Origin: Planoprotostelium fungivorum
Lineage: Eukaryota; Evosea; Variosea; Cavosteliida; Cavosteliaceae
Length of the DNA: 25,049 nucleotides
Assembly (NCBI GenBank): GCA_003024175.1
Contig: MDYQ01000277.1
Coordinates: forward strand, 1 to 25,049
Direction of reading: 5' to 3'
Shown: in pieces, positions 1 to 9,364 of the stretch
Layout of the letters: each line of letters starts with the position of its first letter
Numbering within the stretch: position 1 is the stretch's first letter
The notes under the pieces: generated by a model
The model's input: the letters and a program-made list of their open reading frames with translations, nothing else
Database searches by the model: none
What the model was told of the DNA's origin: nothing
Made by a program: the position numbers and the translations under genes

Positions 1-1579
1 TGGGGCCAAAAAATGAGTGGAAAAGTAGCCGAGATCATCAAAGTCAATCATCTTTGAGCCACCTGAGATTCTCTAGTGGAATGAAGAGATAGAGTTCTCC
101 CACAAAGAGCTCACGAGATGTGTGTGTGAGAAGAAGGATGGTGTTCGTACGAGGGATTCCAGGATCCGAAAGAGATGAACGCAACAGTCTGAACGATCGT
201 CGTATAAAACACGGTCAAGTGTGGGAGGCATTCAGAGACGATCCGATTGTTCTCCTTCCTCGAATGCTCGCATCTAGTGAAGAACTTGAGGTGTAACCAG
301 GCAGCTGTTTCGTTCACGGAGCGGAGTGTTCGAACTGTATCGCTTGTTGTCACCACGAGATGTATGACGCCATAGCTATTCTGTATCGCAGCACAGTGAC
401 CTTTAAGAGATATAGAAGATGAAAACGTATTGGAGGTGATAGAAATTCATTGATCGGAGATAATTCACTTTTAGAGCGCGTTTTCAGCGCTTTTGATGGT
501 GATTATTACATGAATCTTCCCTTGATTTCTTCAGCATCAAACATATTAATATGTGCTGCTCGTGTTGTCCTTACGCTCGCGAAGCATCCGTGAATGAAGT
601 TCCTTCAAAGAGTGGCCTCTTTTGTCTGCAATCAAATGATGTTGTTTCGTCGGGTCGATCATGATTACACAATTTGATGAACAGATAGTAGTTCAATCTC
701 ATAAAGACGAGTCCACCCAGCTGTAGCTGAGGGATATTGGTGATTCTTGGGTCTGACCACAACAAAATGAGACATCGTTCATCCTTTATCGGATGTTGGA
801 TGTACAGTGGCAGACAGGGTTCCTCTCATCATTCAGACAGCCACAGACCACATTGCCACGAGCACAGCGGCAGGCCCTCTCTCTACCATTATCGAAGCAG
901 CAGCATTCGACGGTGATCCTCCTTCCTTCGGCCGCTTGAGTGATTCGAAAGGTATAGTTAGCACCGGGCGGGTTGTGTGTCTGACACGTTGCGATAATGT
1001 TGACCGTCTGGCCACGTCCGATAGTCACATGGGCTCCATGTGTGGCTGGCTGGGTGCAACCATAGGCTGCACACTCTGTTCCACCTCCGTGTGAAGGATT
1101 GTGTGTAACAGCAGCAACGAGAGGAGCCAGTCACATGTGTCGCTGTTACGGCATCTTCATTGTTGGATTTCGGCGGCATCTTATTCTATGCTTTGAAGAT
1201 CTGTGGGAGTAAGAAGAGACGTTTGAATGAGGTGGAGGAGAATCGAGTCATCCATCAAATGAAGAGGTGTAGTACAGTCTGAGATGACAGACCAACGAAA
1301 CGACGCTATGAATCGTATACTCACCAAGGCTATTGGTGTTGTGTTGCCGCGAAAACCGAAAATGTTTCTGACCCATTTCATCTCACCTTGATCCGGTGGC
1401 AATAGAACAACAGAAGATACCGTCTGAAGAATGAATCACATAGATGATAATCAAGTACAACTGTACGCTTCACCTTGCCTCTCCTGTCCATCTTTCCAGA
1501 GGTCAGAAAATCCAACTTACGTTTCCGAGATAGGAAGGATTTTTTCTCGATCATCAGCAACAGAAGCGAATCCATTGAC
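1..1579. other. Left-edge region without a confident gene
   Basis: Only short ORFs occur here and none has a recognisable domain. On the minus strand a GTGAG..CAG pair (about 52 nt, near 57-108) could join an upstream exon to an open frame that runs off the left edge and reads like coding sequence (IDFDDLGYF), so the 3' end of a minus-strand gene may lie here. A second minus ORF (571-765) and the Cys-rich ORF at 786-1028 are the only other candidates. A plausible minus-strand intron (about 1201-1324) suggests a spliced minus-strand transcript that I could not assemble. Confidence 0.4.
786..1028 (-). CDS. Possible 3' exon of a small Cys-rich protein
   Basis: I do not recognise this protein. 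The frame is open from well upstream of 1028 (a GGGTECAAYGC stretch precedes it) to a TAA at 786-788. Its last 45 residues hold nine cysteines in CCC, CxC and CxxxC-like spacing (ECCCF, ACRC, VCGC, VCHC), with one further Cys upstream. Such density suggests a secreted disulfide-rich domain or a metal-binding peptide. I could not find an in-frame signal peptide; one may be supplied by an upstream exon beyond a minus-strand intron around 1201-1324. The coordinates given cover only the part from the first Met in this exon. The sequence is repetitive in TGC/TGT codons, so chance cannot be excluded. Confidence 0.28.
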   Translation of the reverse strand: MTIGRGQTVNIIATCQTHNPPGANYTFRITQAAEGRRITVECCCFDNGRERACRCARGNVVCGCLNDERNPVCHCTSNIR

Positions 1580-4500
1580 ATGGAGTTCGGTGAGACGGCG
1601 TCCGACCCTCTGACGACTGACACCTTCTTTATAGTCGACGAGAGAGTCTCGTTTCCCCGTTTAGAAGAGGATACTCTGGCCTACTGGGCTCAGATCGATG
1701 CTTTTCAGACTTCATTAAAGATGTCTGAGGGTAAACCCGAGTTCTCCTTCTATGATGGACCTCCATTCGCCACCGGACTTCCCCATTATGGACATCTCTT
1801 GGCGGGTACCATCAAAGTGAGATCATACATGCTTTTCATCTTCCATCTTCATAAGCTGACTCTCACAGGACACCGTCACTCGATATGCACACCAGAAGGG
1901 TTTCCATGTCACCCGTCGTTTCGGTTGGGATTGTCATGGACTCCCCATCGAGTTCGAGATCGAGAAGAAGCTCGGCATCAAGGTGAACCATTTTCCCTTT
2001 CTCCGATTCTGATCTTTTCCTTCAGACGAGAGATGAGATCTTGAAGATGGGTATCCCCGAGTACAACAAGGCCTGTAGAGGTATCGTCATGCAGTTCTCT
2101 TCCGAATGGGAGAGGACCGTGACCCGTCTCGGAAGATGGATCGATTTCCAGAATGATTACAAGACGCTCAACCTCAGCTTCATGGAGTCCGTTTGGAACG
2201 TCTTCTCCGAGGTCCACAAGAAGGGATTCCTCTACAGAGGATTCAAGGTGATCTAGATGACGATGATGATATGGATTACTGACATTGCACAAAGGTCATG
2301 CCATACTCTACTGGTTGTTCCACCCCTCTCTCCAACTTTGAGGCCAACTTGGCGTACAGAGACACCACCGACCCCGCCGTCGTCGTCTCATTTCCCCTGG
2401 AGGACGAGCCAGGTGACCCTTTTATTTCATTATATTCTCGATTCCGTCTTCCGTTCGAACGTCCTCCATTCATCTCTGATCATGAGACAGGTGTATCTTT
2501 CGTCGCCTGGACGACAACACCATGGACCTTACCCTCCAACTTGGCCCTCTGCGTGAACCCAACTCTGGACTATGTCAAAGCGAAGGACAAGAAGACCGGT
2601 GAGGTGTACATCATCTGCGAGAAGAGAACTTCGGAGATTTGGAAGACTGCGGACCTCTTTACCGTGGAGGCCAAATTCAAGGGAACCGATCTGGCGGGAA
2701 AGAAGTACAAGCCCCTCTTCCCCTACTTCCAGAGCGTGAGGATTCATCTACAACCCGCCATCTCCTCCGTCTACAACCCGCCATCTTCTCCGTCTACAAC
2801 CCGCCTTCTCTGACCTCATCAGGAATCCGCCCGAGCCTTCCGCGTCTGCGTCGACAAGTACGTCACCGACTCCTCCGGCACAGGTATCGTCCACCAAGCC
2901 CCCGCCTTTGGAGAAGACGATTACCGTGTGTGCCTGAACCACGGAGTCATTGTAAAGGGAGAGAACATTCCCTGCCCAGTCGACGAGATGGGCCGATTCA
3001 CCGACGTCGTGACCGACTTTGCCGGTAAGTATGTCAAGGCTGCCGACGACGAGATCTGTGCAAAGTTGAAGGCCGAGAAGAGGTTGGTCAAGAAGAGCAA
3101 TTTGGTCCATTCGTATCCCTTCTGCTGGAGAAGTGATACTCCTCTCATCTACAAGGTGGGGTTCGTCGCATCGAAAGACTATACGTCATGTCTTATCACG
3201 TAGACTCATCGTGATCATGATGATCATCATGACTTCACATCTTAAACATTCGATATAGAGAGATTGACATCATACAGGCCGTTCCCAGCTGGTTCATCGC
3301 CGTCGAGAAGGTCCGCGAGGAGCTCGTCGCCAACAACAAGCAGACCCGCTGGGTTCCACAGAACGTCTCCGACCTCCGTTTCCACAACTGGTTGGCCGAG
3401 GCGAAAGACTGGGCCGTGTCCAGGTCTCGCTTCTGGGGCACCCCCATACCCATCTGGTTGTCAGAAGACAAGGAAGAGATGATTGTCATCGGTTCAGTCA
3501 AGGAGTTGGAAGAATTATCCGGCGTGACAGGTATCACGGATCTGCACAGGGAGAGTATCGATCACATCACCATACCGTCGAGGGAGGGAAGAGGTGTGTA
3601 CGAGGATTTAGGGTTTAGCGTTGACGGGGGGAGGTACACTGAAGAGGGTGGAGGAGGTGTTTGACTGTTGGTTCGAGTCGGGCAGCATGCCTTACGCTCA
3701 GATCCATTACCCCTTCGAGAACCAAGAATTATTCGAGAAGTCGTTTCCCGCCGATTTCATTGCCGAGGGTGAGACCTTTTCCGAGAAATTTTTCCCGCCA
3801 TTTCTATCTTCCCATTCCGAGAAAATTTTCCCGCCCAATCTCATTTCCCGCCCAGGTATCGATCAGACGAGAGGATGGTTCTACACACTCCTTGTCCTCT
3901 CTACCATCCTACACAAGCGACCTCCCTTCAAGAACGTCGTGGTCAACGGTCTCGTGTTGGCCGAGGACGGTAAGAAGATGTCAAAGAGGCTGAAGAACTA
4001 CCCCGACCCCAATGACGTCATCAAGAAGTACGGTGCCGATGCACTTCGACTGTACCTCATCAACTCCCCCGTCGTTCGTGCCGAGAATCTCAGATTCAAG
4101 GAGAGCGGTGAGTCTATCTACAACGACTTTTCACTTTCATTCGATCACGATGACTCCACGATGACTTTCTATACAATCACTTTCATTCTATACAATCACT
4201 TTCATTCTATAATCATTTTCTATGACGACTTTCATTCGATCGATACCTTCACTCCATCGTGCACCATCTACAACGGCTGACTGACCCTACAGGTGTCGAG
4301 GGCATCCTGAAGGATGTCTTTCTCCCCTGGTTCCACTCCTTCCGTTTCTTCGCCGAGGCCGTGAGAAAGTACAAAAAGTTTACACCCAACGCCAAGTTGG
4401 CCATGAGCTCACAGAACGTCATGGACAAGTGGATTCTCGCCGCCGTCAACGAGCTCATCGTCTTCGTTCGAAAGGAGATGGACCTGTACCACTTGGACGC

Positions 4501-6105
4501 CGTCCTACCCAAACTCGTCCGATTCATCGAGCAGCTGACCAACTGGTACGTCTCGTTGTAGATCGTCCCGATCGTTCGTGACGTCATGTGTAGGTATCTC
4601 AAGTTCAACCGCGACCGTCTGAAGGGATTGGTCTCCGAGGACGACACGAACATCTCCTTGTCTACCCTCTTTGAAGTACTCCTCACCCTGACCAAGCTGA
4701 TGGCACCCGTCACTCCCTTCTTGACCGAGTTCTTCTACCAGAGACTGAGAGTCTTGTTGCCCGAGGGAGAGAGGAAAGACAGTGTCCACTATTTAGACTA
4801 TCCGACCGTCACCGAAGAGGCACTCAATCCCAGGATCATGGAGCAGGTGAGATTTCGTGGAAAACTCGTGGAAATTTCGATGACTGAAGGGAGTAGGTGG
4901 CCAACATGCAGTCGGTTATTCTGTTGGGAAGAACGGCGAGAGAGAGGAGGACAAAACCACAGTCTTTCCCTCTCACTCGTGTGACTTCGATCAATTCGAA
5001 TCCACAGTTCCAGGCAGACATCGAGAGCTTGAAAGAGTACATCTTGGAACAGTTGAACGTGAAGGAGGTGACGATCTACAACGACACATCCATATCCCAT
5101 CTGTTCGTCTCGTCGTGTTTTATTCTATTTTATTCTGTTTTATTCTATATTATTCTCACGTCTCACAGCTCGTTCTCTCCTCCGACAGCGAGCTCGTGGT
5201 GAACATCGCCCGCCCCGACAACAAGAAGCTCGGCGCCCGCCTCGGAAAGAGCTTCAAGAAGGTCTCTGATGCCATCAAGACCCTCACCGATGAGCAGATC
5301 CGCTCCTTCCAATCTGAAGGCTCCATCGTTGTAGAAGGTCAGACCATCTCTGGCGATGAGCTCTTTGTCATCAAAGAGTTCAAGGTGAATCTTTTATTTT
5401 GTTTGATTTCATGATTCCATCTACAACGGTGTAGATTGACTCGGATAACAGGGAGACACGACTCTGCAGGAGCCCGCGTGGGACTCGAACGCCCTCATTG
5501 TCTTAGACTTGACTGAAGACGTGAAGCTGCAGGAAGAGAGAATGGTCAGGAGAGTCATCAACTTCATCCAGAGGCTCAGAAAGAGATCCGGTGTCCTCCC
5601 CGAAGATCACATCGAGGTGACGTTTTTGGCGGGAAAATGGAATTGGGACTGATATTTGGGACAGGTGTTTTACCGCGTCGAGGAGGGTGACCCTCTGTGC
5701 CGCGTCATGGAGGAAGAGAGGGGCGGCATCGTCAAGAGGACAGGTGTTCCCTGCTCTCCCTTACGTCTAAAGAACTCCACTGCCACCGTCATCGCCAGCG
5801 AGGACAACGAGGTGATCATCTACATCATTGTAGACGGAGATTAAAATCGAAAAAAGGTGGACGCCAGCAAGATTTATTTGGAGATCACCGTGGCCACGTT
5901 GGGCTTTGACGATGAAGAGTTGGCCAAATTGGGACTCGAGGCCGAATTTTTGGGACACGTGAAGAACTACTTCACAACCAGAGAATACGGGCGCGTTGTA
6001 GACGAGCTGAACAGAGAAGGAAAGCTCCACGTGAAGATGAACGGAGTGGACGTCACCTTGACCAAAGACAAGCACGTGTTCCCCAACAGCCAGGGAAAGA
6101 AATAA
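1580..6105 (+). CDS. Cytosolic isoleucyl-tRNA synthetase (class I)
   Basis: This enzyme charges tRNA-Ile with isoleucine in the cytosol and edits misactivated valine. There are 16 exons: 1580-1816, 1869-1982, 2026-2247, 2295-2412, 2491-2735, 2823-3155, 3278-3593, 3634-3768, 3856-4107, 4293-4545, 4594-4846, 4897-5067, 5169-5384, 5452-5616, 5665-5811 and 5857-6105. The spliced frame is 1141 residues, typical of eukaryotic cytosolic IleRS. Visible motifs in order are the HIGH box as HYGH ([14 protein letters not shown]), GWDCHGLP, the editing-domain [12 protein letters not shown] and [43 protein letters not shown], the KMSKR loop ([14 protein letters not shown]) and [21 protein letters not shown]. 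The anticodon-binding and C-terminal regions follow ([25 protein letters not shown]). The start at 1580 gives a normal short N-terminus before the conserved [12 protein letters not shown] region. Fifteen introns of 40-185 nt are unusual for their internal repeats. The stop codon lies inside an AATAAA. Confidence 0.97.
2736..2822 (+). repeat. IleRS intron 5 with a 23-bp minisatellite
   Basis: Within this intron a 23-bp unit beginning TCTACAACCCGCC is repeated in tandem from 2747, 2770 and 2793. Copies 1 and 2 differ by one base and the third is truncated. The repeat stays inside the intron and does not touch the splice sites (GTGAGG donor, TCATCAG acceptor). Confidence 0.9.
3594..3633 (+). other. 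40-nt IleRS intron carrying a telomere-like motif
   Basis: This is one of the shortest introns of the gene (GTGTGT donor, GGGGGAG acceptor). The flanking exons join as GRG-TLKR, matching the family alignment, so the intron call is secure. Its centre holds TTTAGGGTTTAG (3607-3618), about 1.7 units of the same repeat that forms the chromosome end at 24921-25049. On the other strand it reads CTAAACCCTAAA, which contains the plant telo-box core AAACCCTA. Confidence 0.85.
3769..3855 (+). repeat. IleRS intron 8 built of CGAGAA..TTTCCCGCC repeats
   Basis: Two imperfect copies (about 3782-3805 and 3818-3840) share CGAGAAA followed by TTTCCCGCC, and a third TTTCCCGCC ends the intron (3844-3852). The preceding exon has the same arrangement at about 3734-3758 (CGAGAA, then TTTCCCGCC at 3744-3752, then ATTTC). 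The intron is 87 nt; splicing gives [10 protein letters not shown], as in IleRS orthologues. Confidence 0.8.
4108..4292 (+). repeat. IleRS intron 9 with 19-bp tandem repeats
   Basis: At 185 nt this is the longest intron in the gene. It holds two exact tandem copies of a 19-bp unit (CTATACAATCACTTTCATT, 4169-4187 and 4188-4206) plus degenerate copies on both sides built on ACTTTCATTC. It begins and ends with TCTACAACG motifs (4117 and 4267). Confidence 0.85.
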
Positions 6106-6106
6106 A
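6101..6106 (+). terminator. Polyadenylation signal overlapping the IleRS stop
   Basis: AATAAA at 6101-6106 contains the TAA stop codon (6103-6105). If used, it would give a 3' UTR of only a few tens of bases. Confidence 0.5.
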
Positions 6107-6355
6107 TCGTTTCCATTCGATTTTAAAGTTTCTCTTCTGCCGGGAGGGTGACGAGGAAGTGGCAGACGGATGGAGGTTCCAATTCTCGCTTTGTAAGTTC
6201 TGAAAGCAGGGAAACACGAGATCTGCACGAACATAGTCATGTACGACGTCTATGGAGCTCGCAGATCTAATTCTATCGTAACCGCGAGTCCATTCAGTTA
6301 CACCTGAAATGAGCTGTTAAGACTCGACTCGACCCGGGATTTATACGTAGAAGTC

Positions 6356-6363
6356 TATAAAAG
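6356..6363 (+). promoter_or_regulatory. TATA box upstream of the DUF4395 gene
   Basis: TATAAAAG lies 127 nt upstream of the ATG at 6490, in the 384-nt gap after the IleRS gene. The spacing fits a start site near 6390 and a 5' leader of about 100 nt. No other element was recognised in 6107-6489. Confidence 0.6.
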
Positions 6364-6489
6364 CAGGAGGTAAAGGAACACGAATGAGATCAGTTCTGCG
6401 TGGAGTTGTCATACTACGAGACCGTCAGGAGTTTCTGTGGTTCAAACGAATCAAACGAGCAGCTGGGATAGTCAACACACGGCGACATC

Positions 6490-8534
6490 ATGGATCCACG
6501 TCTAAGCTGGTCCGACGAATGGACTCAGCCGTTGAGTGTCTTCTACTACGCAGGTGAGACCTTTATGCACGGCGACGCGATGTGACCGATCGTTTTCAGC
6601 ATGCATGTGGACAGCCGCAGGCTGCATCGTGTGTGTGGCAAGGGCCGTCATCACCTACTCTCGAAGAGGTTTCCGTCGGTCATTAGACATGCTTCTCCTG
6701 CCAGAATCGTTTGCCTCTGGTGACCCGAGAGTTCTTAAAACAATTGAACTCACCCATATAGTCGTTCTATTCGCTTATTCTCTGTGCATGGCCACCTCTA
6801 TCGGAACTCTACCTCGTGTGGTGTTCGAGGTACTGTGGTCCTTACCTCCCGCACTGAACGCAGGTTGTCAAGGGACTCTGTCTTCATTTCTCGTCATGGT
6901 ACACAGAGCATCAGCCGATCGTCTCATGAAGCCACACTTGTTATACAAGAAGGCAGCCATAATAGGAGGGGTTCAGACCGTGAGACGTCACACACCGTCA
7001 CTCATCTCACCTTCTGAAAGATTCTGGCTTTATCGGGTTTCATCTCTGCCGTCGTCTATCTTCACTTCTATCCACAGAACGGAAGGTTGTCTTATCTCAT
7101 CTCTGGTGTCCCCGTTGCCCTCATCCACCTCACCTTCATCGTCACCATCTTACACCTCATGCGGGCCCTTGAAAAGGTAAGACTACGCTTTCCGTCACAA
7201 TCTCACGTGCAACCAGAAATCCAGTCGGTTTCGCAGGAAGATATGGCTTTCCGTTCGATTCTCCCTTCTCTATCAGCTCGTCTGGCTGCTGTCCTTCATC
7301 ATCTACATCTCATCTTATTACAACGTCACCTCCATCACATCTCCAGCCGCATGGATGACACTCGTATCACTCCAATTGTTCTCTACTGTATCAAGCATGA
7401 ACGATATCTGCACGACTCTATCGAAAGACCAGTTTACACCAGAGGGCATTCAGAGGCTGAAACCAAAAGTGAGCACAGTCAGCACATCTCAACACATCAT
7501 CTCAACACATCATCTCAACATTACAGCTCATCATCACCGTCGGTGACAGAGGTTCTACAAGAAATGCCGTCATACGCGCAGTAGACGGTAATGTCTCACG
7601 CTTCACCTCATCTCCAACAGATTCAAAGTCCGATAGCTCTCCCAACTGTGAACTGGGCATCTGTCCTGTCCAAACCGTTGATCTCGCCACCGCTCGTGAG
7701 ATGGCCGCTCCCATCTGGCGCCAGACCTTCACATCATGGTCCAACCTCTTCACTTTTCCCAATCCCATCAACGAGAACGACGCTAGGATACACGGTGAGA
7801 TCCATCAGTCGCCTCGATGATGACGTCCTCCAGCTGGAATCGTCAGCGTCATCTGTGCTGTCGTCATGATCGTCGGAGCTGTGAGAGCCGACGTCAATTG
7901 CTGGTGGCTCTACGCTTATCTCTTCTTTGGTTTCTCCGCTCGCTTCATAGCTGGACCCAGATTCGATCCACAAGCATGGTTCATCGTCTTGTTCATCGTG
8001 CCGAGGCTCGACGTGAGGTGAACGCATCACAGAGACTGGTGTGAGAGATTCATTTTATTTCAGACCGATCTACGTGCCTGGACCTCCCAAAAGGTTCGCC
8101 CAGTTCTGCGGTCTCATCTCCTGTGGTGCCTCCCTCATCCTCTACGTGATCGGACTACGCAGCGTGGCGTTCTGGCTCTTGGGACTTCTTCTCGTCTTAT
8201 CATTCGTGCAGGCTCGTCACGGTATCTGCGTGGTGAGTTGGAGATCACACGATCGTGATCATGATGGCGTTCCATCGGTTGCAAAGTTCTTTACAACAAA
8301 GTGCTGAAGTATCATCAGGGATGTTTTATATGGCATCTGTTCAGTCTGACAGGCTTCATGAGTAAAGAGCTGGTCGTCAAGTGAGTCCAAAGTCAGAAGA
8401 GACGAAATGGATTGATGTCAAAAAGATCGACCGTGGCATTCCAAGTTCAAGATGTGAAGACGAGTGCCATCGCATTGACCCCGAAGAGTCACGTCTCAGA
8501 AGAAGCGAAGCCACAAGAATTGGATGAAGAATGA
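6490..8534 (+). CDS. Polytopic membrane protein: 7 helices + DUF4395
   Basis: Nine exons (6490-6553, 6600-6979, 7021-7176, 7241-7468, 7527-7794, 7834-8017, 8064-8232, 8319-8380, 8426-8534) encode 539 residues. Residues ~15-275 contain seven hydrophobic stretches (for example ACMWTAAGCIVCVA, IVVLFAYSLCMA, IIGGVQTILALSGFISAVV, GVPVALIHLTFIVTIL, LVWLLSFIIYISSYY), so the N-terminus looks like a seven-helix receptor or channel-type module. A polar linker follows. From ~residue 350 the sequence matches DUF4395: FPNPINENDARI, AGPRFDP, VPGPPKRFAQFCG and GICVGC. DUF4395 is a membrane domain of unknown function, mainly known from bacteria and often next to thioredoxin or sulfurtransferase genes. The GICVGC dicysteine is created by splicing across 8233-8318. 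The linker frame is open for 268 nt, which supports one protein, but an internal ATG at 7701 (MAAPIWRQ) could start a separate DUF4395 gene. The intron at 7469-7526 holds a CATCTCAACACAT repeat. Confidence 0.78.
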
Positions 8535-8952
8535 ATGTAGATTAGATTACATTGGAGTAATCTCACGGTGCCCCTCCAATGGTCGATCAAATGTGGGTCT
8601 GCATTGTATGATGTGTCCGTGTCCATTTTGCCTCGTGTCCGTGTACCATTGAATACATTCGATGAATAGCTCCGTCTCAGAGAGATTAGACCCCAGGGCT
8701 GAGCATATGTGATGATTCCAGACTACCCCCTTGATTTGAAGGGTATCGAAGAGAGAATGTACAGAATATGTGAATCTGAAAATCCGTGAAGCAGCCCATG
8801 TTTAGCAGTTAGAATATGAGAGGGATGAGAAAATGCTGTGGGGACTCCACCAATGCATATAAAAATCCAAATATAATATCACGGCGGGCCCGCTAGACTC
8901 ACTCTCGCAGTTCATATGCAGTAAGAATGCAGATCCATCATAAAGGATTGCG
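8535..8952 (+). other. Intergenic region with promoter for next ORF
   Basis: No gene is seen. The stretch holds imperfect GTGTCCGTGT repeats (about 8610-8645) and a TATA-like element at 8858-8865. Confidence 0.5.
8858..8865 (+). promoter_or_regulatory. TATA box (TATAAAAA)
   Basis: TATAAAAA lies 95 nt before the ATG at 8953 and about 500 nt before the ATG at 9365. The local AT-rich tract continues to about 8880. It resembles the TATA boxes at 6356 and 17466, both about 130-145 nt upstream of start codons. Confidence 0.5.
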
Positions 8953-9345
8953 ATGAATGGCCACCTCCTTCTTCACGTGCCAGAAGACATTCATCCTCCT
9001 TCACCTCCACCGATGCATCATAACCCCACATGCATCCTCCCACAAAGTGAGAAGGAAATTGAATCAGTTTTCAAGTTGAAAGAGGAAAGAGCAAATTCAG
9101 AAAACGCAAGAAGAGAAAGGCCTGAGAAAAACTGGACTACAAATGGTGGTGCGGCTGTTACCGTGTCACCTCACGTTAATCTGCGCGAGAGGTATACAGT
9201 GAGAACACCAGCAGACATTGCTTTGGTACAGTCAGGCAACAAGCAAGAGTCTCACCTTTGGTCCCGGCCTATAGATCCCCCTGGCCACAACATCAGCGGT
9301 GCGCTATCATCGATCTGCGCCGCTTTCGTCTGTCGATTGTTCTGA
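8953..9345 (+). CDS. Uncertain 130-aa ORF, His/Pro-rich N-terminus
   Basis: I do not recognise this protein. It is a single open frame starting 95 nt after a TATA box. Residues 1-35 are rich in His and Pro (HPPSPPPMHH), residues 36-60 are highly charged (EKEIESVFKLKEERA, then ARRERPEK) and the rest is low in recognisable features. It ends 20 nt before the ATG of the next gene on the same strand. It could therefore be a 5' exon or upstream ORF of that gene rather than a separate one; I found no intron with correct phase to join them. Confidence 0.35.
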   Translation: MNGHLLLHVPEDIHPPSPPPMHHNPTCILPQSEKEIESVFKLKEERANSENARRERPEKNWTTNGGAAVTVSPHVNLRERYTVRTPADIALVQSGNKQESHLWSRPIDPPGHNISGALSSICAAFVCRLF

Positions 9346-9364
9346 GATGTTGCTGTAGCTTAGG

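Noticed and set aside
1378-1623. 81-aa minus-strand ORF over the IleRS start
   Set aside because: It overlaps the first IleRS exon on the opposite strand and has no domain or splice support.
7087-7584. 165-aa plus-strand frame reading through two introns
   Set aside because: Splicing at 7177-7240 and 7469-7526 gives a strongly hydrophobic, conserved-looking membrane sequence that leads in frame into DUF4395; this frame instead yields a His/Ser-rich sequence with a stop.
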